A stretch of 64,000 bases of DNA from Nonomuraea fuscirosea (lineage in GTDB: Bacteria > Actinomycetota > Actinomycetes > Streptosporangiales > Streptosporangiaceae). The position numbers were made by a program, and so were the translations under genes. Each line of letters starts with the position of its first letter. The first letter of the stretch is position 1. Shown piece by piece: positions 17,227-25,071 of this stretch. The DNA is taken from NCBI RefSeq assembly GCF_003001935.1, contig NZ_PVNG01000006.1:124001-188000 (forward strand), in the 5' to 3' direction. The notes under the pieces were generated by a model that was given only the letters and a program-made list of their open reading frames with translations, was not told the origin of the DNA and did not search any database.

Positions 17227-18198
17227 ATGCGTGCCAGCCGCCTGCTCTCGCTCCTCCTGCTGCTGCAGACGCGCGGCCGCATGACCGCGCCGGAGCTGGC
17301 GGCCGAGCTGGAGGTGTCGGTCCGCACCGTCTACCGCGACGTCGAGGCGCTGTCGGCGGCGGGCGTCCCGGTCTACGCCGACCGCGGCCCGGCGGGCGGC
17401 TACCAGCTGCTCGACGGCTACCGCACCCGGCTCAACGGGCTGACCGCCGAGGAGGCCTCGTCGCTGTTCCTGGCCGGGCTGCCGGGCCCGGCCGCCGAGC
17501 TGGGCATGGCGGAGCTTGCGGCCAACGCCGAGCTGAAACTGCTGGCCGCGCTGCCGCCCGAGCCGCGTTCGCACGCCTCCAGGATGCGCGAGCGGTTCCT
17601 GCTGGACGTGCCCGGCTGGTACCGCGCCTCCGACGACGTGCCGCACCTGAGCGAGGTGTCGGAGGCGGTGTGGGAGCAGCGGCCGCTGCACATGACCTAC
17701 CGGCGGTGGGGCCGGCAGGAGGTCGACCGGGTCATCCATCCGTACGGGCTCGTGCTCAAGGGCGGCTCCTGGTACCTGGTGGCGGCGCCGCCCGACGGGT
17801 CGCCGCGCACGTACCGGGTGGCGCGGATCCTGACGCTGGAGACGCTGCCGGGCCGCTTCGCCCGGCCGGAGGGGTTCGACCTGGGCGGGTTCTGGCAGGC
17901 GTACGCCAAGGAGTTCCGCGAGCGGATGTACACCGCCGAGGCCGTCATCAAGGTGGCCCCCGGGCGGGAGGACCTGCTGGCGTTCACGATGGGCGCCGAC
18001 GTGGTCGGCGCCGCGCTGGCCGCCGCCGGCGAGCCCGACGCCGAGGGGTGGCGCACGCTGACCGTGCCGGTGGAGTCGATCACGCACGCCCGCTGGGTGC
18101 TGCTGCGCATGGGCGCCGACGTCGAGGTGCTGGGACCGCCGCAACTGCGGGTGCTCATGGGCGAGGCGGTCGCCGAGCTGGCCAAACTGTACGGCTGA
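17227..18198 (+). CDS. YafY/PafC-type HTH-WYL transcriptional regulator
   Basis: 323-aa regulator: winged HTH at residues 1-70 (RLLSLLLLLQTRGRMTAPELAAELEVSVRTVYRDVEALSAAGVPVYADRGPAGGYQLL) and WYL domain (RPLHMTYRRWGRQEVDRVIHPYGLVLKGGSWYLVAAPPDG), plus a C-terminal WCX region. ATG at 17227 lies 7 bases after TACAAT (17214-17219), so the transcript is probably leaderless; ATG 17218 overlaps the -10. It precedes a LysE exporter, a hydrolase and a small HTH gene that may be co-transcribed. Confidence 0.93.
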   Translation: MRASRLLSLLLLLQTRGRMTAPELAAELEVSVRTVYRDVEALSAAGVPVYADRGPAGGYQLLDGYRTRLNGLTAEEASSLFLAGLPGPAAELGMAELAANAELKLLAALPPEPRSHASRMRERFLLDVPGWYRASDDVPHLSEVSEAVWEQRPLHMTYRRWGRQEVDRVIHPYGLVLKGGSWYLVAAPPDGSPRTYRVARILTLETLPGRFARPEGFDLGGFWQAYAKEFRERMYTAEAVIKVAPGREDLLAFTMGADVVGAALAAAGEPDAEGWRTLTVPVESITHARWVLLRMGADVEVLGPPQLRVLMGEAVAELAKLYG

Positions 18199-18258
18199 CA
18201 CCGGGACACACGCGAAAAACCAGGCGAGATCCGGCAGCTGATCTGTCAGCATCCCGGC

Positions 18259-18876
18259 ATGTACCTTCTCGCATTCGCGGGCGCGTGCGTCCTGGTGGCC
18301 ATGGTGCCCGGGGTCAGCACGGCCGTCATCCTGCGCCAGACGCTGCGCTCGGGCCGCGGCTCCGGCCTGGCCGCCACGCTCGGCAACGAGACCGGGATCC
18401 TGCTGTGGGGCCTGGCCGCCGCGTTCGGCCTGTCGGCCCTGCTCGTGGCCTCACAGCTGGCCTACGACGTCATGCGCGTGACCGGCGCCGTGCTGCTGCT
18501 CGCGATGGGCGCCCAGGCGCTGTGGCAGGCGGGGAAGAGGACGCCGGCCACGCCCGAGGCGGCGCCGGGGCGGCGCGGGCCCTACCTGGCCGGGCTCGGC
18601 ACCTGCCTGGCCAACCCGAAGGCCGCGGTGTTCGCGCTGTCGTTCCTGCCGCAGTTCGTCCCCGCCGGCGTCGCCGGGCCCGACGTGCCGCTGACGCTGG
18701 TCACGCTGGCCCTGGTGTGGGTGGCGGTGGACCTGCTCTGGTACGGGCTGCTGGTCTGGGCGGTGGCCGGGGCCAGGGCCTTCCTCGACCGGCCCGCGGT
18801 CCGGCGGCGGCTGGAGCGGATCTCCGGCGTGCTGCTCATCGGGCTGGGCGTGCGGATGGTGGTGGAGTCACGATGA
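18259..18876 (+). CDS. LysE-family amino-acid/metabolite exporter
   Basis: 205-aa membrane protein with about six helices. The opening FAGACVLVAMVPGVSTAVILRQTLRSGRGSGLAATLGNETGILLWGLAAAFGLSALL holds the PGP-like and GN/G patterns of RhtB/LysE exporters; GTCLANPKAAVFALSFLPQFV is the second signature. ATG at 18259 lies 6 bases after CAGCAT, a weak -10. Its stop overlaps the next start (ATGA), so it is coupled with the alpha/beta hydrolase. Confidence 0.93.
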   Translation: MYLLAFAGACVLVAMVPGVSTAVILRQTLRSGRGSGLAATLGNETGILLWGLAAAFGLSALLVASQLAYDVMRVTGAVLLLAMGAQALWQAGKRTPATPEAAPGRRGPYLAGLGTCLANPKAAVFALSFLPQFVPAGVAGPDVPLTLVTLALVWVAVDLLWYGLLVWAVAGARAFLDRPAVRRRLERISGVLLIGLGVRMVVESR

Positions 18877-19607
18877 CGATCTGGCACGCAGAGCGCGGCA
18901 CGGGCGAGCCGGTGGTGCTGCTGCACTCGTCGGCGGCCGACTCCGGCATGTGGGACCCGCAATGGGAGGCGCTGGCCGGCCGCTTCCGGGTGATCAAGGT
19001 GGACTTCCGCGGGTACGGGCACACGCCGTACCAGGCCGACGGCCGCTACAACCACGCCGACGACGTGGCCAAGGTGCTGGCGGCGCTGGGCGTCACCCGG
19101 GCGGCCATGGTCGGCTCGTCCGGCGGGGGCCGGGTGGCGCTGGAGCTGGCCGCGGCCGGGCTGGCCGGGCGGCTGGTGCTGCTCAACCCCATCGTCGACC
19201 TGGAACCCACCCCGGACCTGCGGGCGTTCTGGGACGAGGAGGAACGCCTGCTGGAGCGGGGGCAGGTCGAGGAGGCCACCGAGCTCAACGTGCGCACCCT
19301 GCTCGGCCCGGAGGCGGACGAGGCCGCCCGGCTGCGGCTGGCGCGGATGCAGCGGCACGCGTTCGAGCTGCAACTGGGCGCCGACCCCGAGCCCGAGCAG
19401 TTCGAACGGGAGCTGTCGCCGCCGGACCTCGACGTGCCCGCCCTGGTCGTGACCGGGGGCCACGAGCTGCCGTACTTCGTGGCCACCGCCCGCAAGCTGG
19501 CCGGCGACATGCCGCGGGCGCGGCTGCTGGAGCTGCCCTGGGCCGGCCACCTGCCTAGCCTGGAGCGTCCTGAGGAGATCAACCGGCTGCTGCTGGACTA
19601 CCTTTAG
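18873..19607 (+). CDS. Alpha/beta-fold hydrolase
   Basis: 244-aa hydrolase related to 3-oxoadipate enol-lactonase-like enzymes. Motifs: VVLLHSSAADSGMWDPQ (oxyanion region), VDFRGYGHTPY, nucleophile elbow GSSGGGR, C-terminal His in WAGHLPSLERPEEI. The acid is probably in the VVTGGHE segment, so Glu or Asp is unclear. ATG at 18873 overlaps the LysE stop by 4 bases. Substrate unknown. Confidence 0.9.
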   Translation: MTIWHAERGTGEPVVLLHSSAADSGMWDPQWEALAGRFRVIKVDFRGYGHTPYQADGRYNHADDVAKVLAALGVTRAAMVGSSGGGRVALELAAAGLAGRLVLLNPIVDLEPTPDLRAFWDEEERLLERGQVEEATELNVRTLLGPEADEAARLRLARMQRHAFELQLGADPEPEQFERELSPPDLDVPALVVTGGHELPYFVATARKLAGDMPRARLLELPWAGHLPSLERPEEINRLLLDYL

Positions 19608-19610
19608 GGG

Positions 19611-19823
19611 ATGACGAACGACCTGGCGACCCTGGTGCGGCAGGCGCAGGACGACGATCCCTTGCTCGCCCTGCGCGCCGCCACCGCGCTGCGCCGCGAG
19701 ATCGAGCGCCTGGAGGCGGTCCAGGTCAGGCGCGCCCGGGTGGCCGGGCTCGCCTGGGCGCAGATCGCCGACGCGATCGGTGTGAGCAAGCAGGCGGTGC
19801 ACAAGAAGTACGGCCGCCGCTAG
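19611..19823 (+). CDS. Small HTH protein
   Basis: 70-aa protein beginning 3 bases after the hydrolase stop, so almost certainly in the same operon. A coiled stretch LRRE-IERLEAVQVRRARVAG leads into a helix-turn-helix GLAWAQIADAIGVSKQAVHKKYGRR at the C-terminus, resembling the single HTH found in many short actinobacterial regulators. Probably DNA-binding. Confidence 0.8.
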   Translation: MTNDLATLVRQAQDDDPLLALRAATALRREIERLEAVQVRRARVAGLAWAQIADAIGVSKQAVHKKYGRR

Positions 19824-19889
19824 CCTTCCCGCGCCGCCGGCCGATCGGCGAGCCGGCCCAGGACGCGCCTGCGGCTGCGGCCCGTCGCG

Positions 19890-20768
19890 TCAGTCGGGGA
19901 CCTTCACCGTGGCGATGCCGAGGGTGCTGGTCATCGGCAGCAGGCCGGTCTCGAAGACCGCGCCGAGGAACGGGGCGGCGAGCTGGGCCAGCCGCCCGGC
20001 GCGTTCCTCCCCGAGCAGCCGCCACGGCTCGGCGGCCAGGTCGTCGGTCATCCGCTCCACCCGGTCGCGCAGCTCGCGGCCGCGTTCGGTGGCCTGCCCC
20101 GCGGCGTCCACCAGCCCACGGGAGGCCAGCCGGTCGGCGGCCTCGGCCCACTCCCGCTCGCTCCAGCCCCGTCCGGCGAAGTTGGCCACCGGCGCGGCCC
20201 CGATCGCCGCGAACGACACCAGCGCCTCGCACGGATCCAGCCCGGCCGCGGCCAGCGCCGCCAGGTGACCGTCGCCGCGGTGCTCGCGCAGCACGGTGGC
20301 GGCCTGCCAGAGCACCAGGTGCGGCTCGTCCGGCCAGGGCTGGTCCAGGTTGGCCGCCGCGAACGTCCGCCCGCCCACCGTGACGCTCTGCGCCGCCCGC
20401 CTGGCCAGCTCCGCCGCCTCGGCCACGTCCGGCCCGGCCACCTGGTCGCCGAGCAGGTGGCGGTAGGTCAGGTCGACCGCCTCCATCCGGGTCCGCAGCA
20501 CCTGCTCGGGCGAGGCCACCTCCCACGCGGCGGGCACGTGCTCGGCCACCGTCGCCGGGCTGAAGCTGTAGTACGCCGCCGTGGCCAGCCGCGCGCCGAC
20601 CGGTCCCAGCGGGGCGGTGCGGTAGGCGAAATAGCTGGGCCAGCGCGACTTGACGTCGTATCCCAGCGCCCGCGCCGCGTCGGACGCCTGCGGCGAGAAG
20701 TACAGCACGGCGTGAATCGGCTCCAGCTGGTGCCACATGCGGCGGGCGAGCTTGGATGCTGCGTTCAT
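19890..20768 (-). CDS. SCO6745-family protein
   Basis: 292-aa cytoplasmic protein matching the actinobacterial SCO6745 family by its opening RRMWHQLEPIHAVLYFSPQA and the YFAYRTAPLGPVGA, YYSFSP and GWSEREWAEAADRLASRGLVDAAGQ-ATERG stretches; the last part is a winged-helix-like element. Biochemical function unknown. The ATG at 20768 follows GAGGAA. It is divergent from the CGNR gene with only 30 bases between starts. Confidence 0.88.
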   Translation of the reverse strand: MNAASKLARRMWHQLEPIHAVLYFSPQASDAARALGYDVKSRWPSYFAYRTAPLGPVGARLATAAYYSFSPATVAEHVPAAWEVASPEQVLRTRMEAVDLTYRHLLGDQVAGPDVAEAAELARRAAQSVTVGGRTFAAANLDQPWPDEPHLVLWQAATVLREHRGDGHLAALAAAGLDPCEALVSFAAIGAAPVANFAGRGWSEREWAEAADRLASRGLVDAAGQATERGRELRDRVERMTDDLAAEPWRLLGEERAGRLAQLAAPFLGAVFETGLLPMTSTLGIATVKVPD

Positions 20769-20798
20769 GACCCAAATTCCTCACTGTCTAGATAAGCT

Positions 20799-21374
20799 AT
20801 GCCAGTGACGATAGAGGCCTGGCACATCACTGGTCAATCCCAAATAGACAGTTATGTGGGGAGGTGGGCGGAGCTCGCCGTCCTCCTGGTGAACGAACTG
20901 CACGTCACCCGCGCCCGCGGCCGTCCCGTCACCCCGCCCGCGAACCGGCGGGCCGCGCTCGACGAGGCGCTGCACGGCCACGGCTGGACGCCGGGCCGCC
21001 CGCTCACGGACGCCGACGCCGAACGCCTGGCCGGCGTGGCCGCCGAGCTGCACCCCGCCTTCGCCGGCGACGTCACCGCGCTCAACCAGGTCCTGCTGCG
21101 CCACGGCGCCGTCCCCACCCTCTACGGAGACCCGCCGCGCCTGGCCTTCCACCGCGCGGGGGCGAGCCTGCCCGACGCCTGGGCCGCCGACGCGGCCACG
21201 GCGCTGGCCATGGTGATCGGGGTGGGGCAGGGGGCGCGGCTGCGCTCGTGCGAGGCCGAGGGGTGCGAGCTGGTCTTCTTCGACGTCACGAAGAACACCT
21301 CGCGGCGCTTCTGCGGCCTGTCCTGCCAGAACCGCGCCAAGGCCAGCGCCTACCGCGCCCGCCGCCGCGCGTGA
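20799..21374 (+). CDS. CGNR zinc-finger transcriptional regulator (ABATE domain)
   Basis: 191-aa regulator. An N-terminal stress-responsive ABATE-like region (residues about 15-135: WAELAVLLVNELHVTRARGRPV, LRRAA-type helices) and a C-terminal CGNR-type zinc finger with Cys pairs in LRSCEAEGCELVFFD and RRFCGLSCQNRAKASAYRARRR; the G-N of CGNR is replaced by CQNR. Start ATG at 20799 lies in the short divergent region with TAGATA upstream. It may regulate the SCO6745 gene. Confidence 0.88.
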   Translation: MPVTIEAWHITGQSQIDSYVGRWAELAVLLVNELHVTRARGRPVTPPANRRAALDEALHGHGWTPGRPLTDADAERLAGVAAELHPAFAGDVTALNQVLLRHGAVPTLYGDPPRLAFHRAGASLPDAWAADAATALAMVIGVGQGARLRSCEAEGCELVFFDVTKNTSRRFCGLSCQNRAKASAYRARRRA

Positions 21375-21437
21375 ACGCCTCGCCCGATCAGTCGCCGGAC
21401 GGTCCTGATGTCGGTGGCGGCGTCCATGATGGGTCCC

Positions 21438-21908
21438 ATGGCTTCATGGAACGAGTTCGACGAGCAGGCTCCCGAGCTGGCCGCGGTGGCGCGGCGCCTC
21501 ATGGACGCCTACACCCACAAGGTCCTGGCCACGTTGCGCAAAGACGGCTCGCCCCGGGTGAGCGGCGTCGAGACGAGTTTCCGCGACGGCGAGCTGTGGA
21601 CGGGCTCCATGCCGCGCGCGGTCAAGGCCGCCGACCTGCGCCGCGACCCGCGGATGGCGCTCCACGTGACCTCCCGCGACCCCGACCGGGACGACCCGTC
21701 CTCGTGGGAGGGGGACCTGAAACTGGCCGGCCGGGCGGTGGAGATCGCCGACGCGGAGTTGCTGGCGTCGTTCGGGCTGCCGGGCACCGACTCCCACCTA
21801 TTCCGGATCGAGCTGACCGAGGTGGCCTGGACCAGGGTGAGCGGCGACGAGCTCGTCATCACCGCCTGGCGTGAAGGGGTGGGGGTGAGGGAGTTCCGCC
21901 GCGACTGA
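21438..21908 (+). CDS. Pyridoxamine 5'-phosphate oxidase-family protein
   Basis: 156-aa split-barrel flavin-binding-like protein: ELAAVARRLMDAYTHKVLATLRKDGSPRVSGVETSFRDGELWTGSM is the family opening, and RDPRMALHV is the second strand. Likely an F420- or FMN-dependent oxidoreductase or binding protein, not true PdxH. I chose ATG 21438 (MASWNEF); CATGAT ends 7 bases before it, allowing a leaderless transcript. ATGs at 21408, 21426 and 21429 are alternatives. The stop overlaps repeat-motif copy 1. Confidence 0.85.
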   Translation: MASWNEFDEQAPELAAVARRLMDAYTHKVLATLRKDGSPRVSGVETSFRDGELWTGSMPRAVKAADLRRDPRMALHVTSRDPDRDDPSSWEGDLKLAGRAVEIADAELLASFGLPGTDSHLFRIELTEVAWTRVSGDELVITAWREGVGVREFRRD

Positions 21909-21925
21909 TCTACATTGTAAAGGCG
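21908..21925 (+). repeat. Dispersed 18-bp motif, copy 1
   Basis: ATCTACATTGTAAAGGCG. Begins on the last base of the PNPOx-like stop codon. Core TACATTGTA is a 9-bp palindrome. Confidence 0.8.
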
Positions 21926-21947
21926 ATGGGCGGCCGTACGACCAAGG

Positions 21948-22709
21948 TCAGTGGACGGAGAAACCCCCGTCGACGAAGAGCAGCTGGCCGGTGACGAAGG
22001 CGGAGGCGTCCCCGGCCAGGAACACGGCGGCGCCCGCGAAGTCCTCCGGGGTTCCGTTGCGGCCTGCCATGTGCCGGGCGGCCATGACCTCGACCCGGCC
22101 GGGGATGGCCTGGGCGGGCTCGGTCAGCGGGGTCAGCACGAACCCCGGCATGATCGTGTTCACGCACACCCCGCGCGCCGACCACGCCTCGGCCTGCGAC
22201 CGGGTCAGGCCGGCCAGCGCCGCCTTGGACGCCCCGTAGACGCCGCTGTCGCCGAAGGCGCTGATCGACTGCTGCGAGCCGACGTTCATGATCCGGCCCC
22301 AGCCGCGCTCGGCCATGCGCGGGCCGAAGTGCTGCCCGAGCAGGTAGGGGGCGGTCAGGTTGACCGCGATCGTGCGCTCGTAGTCGTCCACGGTGAGCTC
22401 GGCCATGGGCTTGCGGATGTTGTTGCCCGCGTCGTTGACCAGGATGTCGATGTCGCCGGCGCTCTCGCAGACCCGCTGGACGGCGGCGCGGTCGCCGAGG
22501 TCGGCGCTGATCGCGGAGGCGGTGACGCCGTGGTCGCGCAGCCGGGCGACCGCCTGGTCCAGCTCGGCCTGCCTGCGGGCCACCACCACGACCTCGGCCC
22601 CGGCCCGGCCGATGGCCTCGGCGATGGCGTACCCGATGCCGGAACTGCCGCCGGTCACCAGCGCGCGCCGGCCGTGTAGGGAGAACAGCTCCCGCAGATA
22701 GTCGGACAT
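21948..22709 (-). CDS. Short-chain dehydrogenase/reductase, gluconate 5-dehydrogenase-like
   Basis: 253-aa classical SDR. NAD(P) motif TGGSSGIG, catalytic Ser in MNVGSQQSI, Tyr and Lys in YGASKAAL, and C-terminal GQLLFVDGGFS. The usual NNAG motif reads NDAGNN, a slight change. R-rich loop after the second strand (VVARRQ) favours NADP. Start ATG 22709. Convergent with the PNPOx-like gene. Confidence 0.93.
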   Translation of the reverse strand: MSDYLRELFSLHGRRALVTGGSSGIGYAIAEAIGRAGAEVVVVARRQAELDQAVARLRDHGVTASAISADLGDRAAVQRVCESAGDIDILVNDAGNNIRKPMAELTVDDYERTIAVNLTAPYLLGQHFGPRMAERGWGRIMNVGSQQSISAFGDSGVYGASKAALAGLTRSQAEAWSARGVCVNTIMPGFVLTPLTEPAQAIPGRVEVMAARHMAGRNGTPEDFAGAAVFLAGDASAFVTGQLLFVDGGFSVH

Positions 22710-23028
22710 GGACGGTCAAGCTAGCACCCCGCCGCCACTGTCGTAGCGGGTGGGTGAGGTGTGAGCAATCCCACAGCCGCGCCCGCCGCCGGCCGGTGCC
22801 GGAGCGCCGCTGAAAGGCCCGCGCCCGCCGCCGGGAACGGCGACGCCGGACGCCGGCCGCGCTCGCGGAGGGGAGTGAGGAGGGCGGGGAAGCGGCCTTC
22901 CCCGCACCCGTTCAGAAGCTTGGAAGGGGATGCGGAAACGGCCTCTGACCAGGGCGGACGCGGGTGGTGGCGGCCTATGATCGACGGGCCTGGCCGCGCG
23001 GGGCGGCCCCCCTTCCTGGAGGTCCCGG
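22710..23028. other. Intergenic region without a convincing gene
   Basis: About 320 bases between the divergent SDR and methyltransferase genes. Frames here are Arg/Pro/Gly-rich without a ribosome site. Several short GC hairpins are possible; no clear operator seen. Confidence 0.6.
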
Positions 23029-23748
23029 GTGAATCGCACCATCCGTACGATCGACGACGTCATGGAGCTGCTGGACCGGATGTTCGCCGACGGCGCCGAC
23101 CGGTGGACGGAGCGGGCGTCCGGCTGGTGGGACGGCTTCTACGCCGACCGCTCCAGGCAGGTGCCGTTCTTCGCGGCCGGGCCGGACGAGAGCCTGGCGT
23201 CGTACGTGGACAGGGGGCTGCTGACTCCCGGCCGCGCCCTGGACCTGGGCTGCGGGCCGGGCCGCAACGCCGTCCACCTGGCCTCGCTCGGCTTCGAGGT
23301 GGACGCGCTGGACCTGTCGCCCACGGCCGTGGAATGGGGGCGGGAGCGGGCCCGCGAGGCGGGGGCCGAGGTGCGCTTCGTGTGTGGGGACGCCTTCACC
23401 GCGACGCCGGCGGGGCCGTACGACCTGGTGTACGACTCCGGCTGCCTGCACCACCTGCCGCCGCACCGCCGCGTGAGCTACCTGGCCCTGCTGGACCGGG
23501 TGCTCGCGCCCGGCGGCCACCTGGGGCTGACCTGCTTCGCGGCCGGCCGCATGGGCTCCGAGCAGCCCGACGAGGACTTCTACCGCGACGGCCGCCTGCA
23601 CGGAGGGCTGGCCTACACGCCGGAGGAACTGCGCCGGATCTTCTCCGGCTACACGGAGGTGGAGCTGCGCCCGATGAAGGAACAGCCGCGTGACGCCCCG
23701 CTGTTCGGCCAGGCGTTCCTGCTGTCGGCGCTCTTCCGCCGCCCGTAG
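23029..23748 (+). CDS. Class I SAM-dependent methyltransferase
   Basis: 239-aa methyltransferase. SAM motif I ALDLGCGPGRNAVHLASLGFEVDALDLSPTAVEWGRE, motif II YDLVYDSGCLHHLPPHRRVSYL, motif III APGGHLGLTCF. GTG at 23029 with GGAGG 7 bases before. Related to methyltransferases acting on small molecules (tellurite/thiopurine-like fold). Substrate unknown. Confidence 0.9.
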   Translation: MNRTIRTIDDVMELLDRMFADGADRWTERASGWWDGFYADRSRQVPFFAAGPDESLASYVDRGLLTPGRALDLGCGPGRNAVHLASLGFEVDALDLSPTAVEWGRERAREAGAEVRFVCGDAFTATPAGPYDLVYDSGCLHHLPPHRRVSYLALLDRVLAPGGHLGLTCFAAGRMGSEQPDEDFYRDGRLHGGLAYTPEELRRIFSGYTEVELRPMKEQPRDAPLFGQAFLLSALFRRP

Positions 23749-23760
23749 GCCGGCGGCGCG

Positions 23761-24339
23761 TCAGGAGACGGCGTCGAGGAAGGCCGGCGTCCGGGACAGC
23801 AGCAGCGCGGCGGCGTCCGGGTCGTAGGAGGGCAGGGTGGGGTCGGCGAAGTAGTGCTGGTCGCCGGGGTAGAGGAACAGCTCGCCCTGCCCGGCCGACT
23901 CGACCACCTGCCGGGCGAAATCGAGGTCGCCCTCGCCGGCGAAGAAGGGGTCGGCGTCCATGCCGTGCACCTGGACCGGCACCCCGTCGGGCCAGGCGTC
24001 GCCGAACTCCGTCAGCGGCACGCAGGCGTAGTACAGCAGCGCGCCCCGCGCGCCGGACCGGGTCTGGGCGAGTTTCTGCGCGCTGAGCACCCCGATGGAG
24101 AAGCCGGCGTAGACCAGTCCGGCGGGCAGGTCGGCGGCCGCCCGGGTGCCCCGTTCGATCACGGTGCCGAAGCTGACCTCCTGGACGTAGGCCATGCCCT
24201 CCTCCATGCCGCCGAAGGTGCGGCCCTCGAACAGGCCGGGCGTGTGGACGATGTGCCCGGCCCGGCGCAGGTCGTCGGCGAACGCGATGACGCCAGGGGT
24301 GAGCCCCAGGACGTGATGAAAGAGAGCGACAGCCGCCAT
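23761..24339 (-). CDS. Dienelactone hydrolase-family protein
   Basis: 192-aa alpha/beta hydrolase. Opening VALFHHVLGLTPGVIAFADDLRRAGHIVHTPGLFEGRTF is typical; the nucleophile position is Ser in AGFSIGV instead of the Cys of true dienelactone hydrolases, with Asp in MDADPFF and His in GDQHYFAD completing a triad. ATG at 24339 follows GGGAAG. Convergent with the methyltransferase, 12 bases apart. Confidence 0.88.
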   Translation of the reverse strand: MAAVALFHHVLGLTPGVIAFADDLRRAGHIVHTPGLFEGRTFGGMEEGMAYVQEVSFGTVIERGTRAAADLPAGLVYAGFSIGVLSAQKLAQTRSGARGALLYYACVPLTEFGDAWPDGVPVQVHGMDADPFFAGEGDLDFARQVVESAGQGELFLYPGDQHYFADPTLPSYDPDAAALLLSRTPAFLDAVS

Positions 24340-24508
24340 GGTCTTCCCGTTCGCCGTCAGCACAAGTGTTCGATCACGGCAGCATACGCCTGTCTCCCCG
24401 ATCAGGGCGGGTTTCCGTCACCGAGCCGGCCGGTGCGATGAGTTCCGGCCGGGCCGGGAGTCTGTTCAGCCGGAGAGCGCGAGGAGCGCGGACGGTGAGG
24501 AGACGGTG

Positions 24509-24997
24509 ATGCATCTCGTGCACGTGGCGGGGGTGTCGGCCGGTTGCGCGCTGGCGCTCCTGCCGGCGCTGCTGCCTTCGGCGCGTTCCGGCGGGAGGTG
24601 GCCGCACGTCGTCATGGCGCTGGGCATGGCGGCCGGGCATCTGGGGTTCGTGGCCGTCGCGGTGGCAGCGCTGCTGGGCGCCGGCTGGTTCTGCGGCTCC
24701 CCGTCCCGCCGCGCGGAGTCCGGTCATCACATCCAGGACTTCGTGGTGATGTCCGCCCTGCTGGTGCTGCCGGCGCTGTCCGGTTCCGGTTACGCGGGGG
24801 CCGGGCACGCGCACGGAGGCGGCTCGGCGGGGGCGATGCCCGTGGTGATCGCGGTGGTGATCGGGGTGGTCTGGACCTGCGCCCGTCTCGTCCGCGTCCT
24901 GCCGGTGGGGGACGGGCGGCGCACGGCGTACGGCATGGATCTGTGCTCGGCCGGAATGGCGGCCAGCATGGCCTTCATGGCCGTGTTGTCACTCTGA
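24509..24997 (+). CDS. DUF5134-like multi-pass membrane protein
   Basis: 162 aa with about five hydrophobic segments and a histidine-rich loop (GAGHAHGGGSAG). The His residues spaced through membrane segments (MALGMAAGHLGF, ESGHHIQDF, DLCSAGMAASMAFMAV) resemble DUF5134, an actinobacterial family possibly handling copper or other metals. ATG 24509 follows GAGGAG. Function inferred only. Confidence 0.7.
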   Translation: MHLVHVAGVSAGCALALLPALLPSARSGGRWPHVVMALGMAAGHLGFVAVAVAALLGAGWFCGSPSRRAESGHHIQDFVVMSALLVLPALSGSGYAGAGHAHGGGSAGAMPVVIAVVIGVVWTCARLVRVLPVGDGRRTAYGMDLCSAGMAASMAFMAVLSL

Positions 24998-25031
24998 GAC
25001 GGCCGCGACCGGACGCGTCACGAGGGAGGGA

Positions 25032-25061
25032 TTGCGCGGGTCGGAGGGACGGCGCTAAGCT
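25032..25061 (+). promoter_or_regulatory. Promoter of HelD gene
   Basis: TTGCGC (25032-25037), 18 bases, TAAGCT (25056-25061). Transcription would begin only a few bases before the ATG at 25072, giving a nearly leaderless mRNA. Confidence 0.6.
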
Positions 25062-25071
25062 CGAACATTGC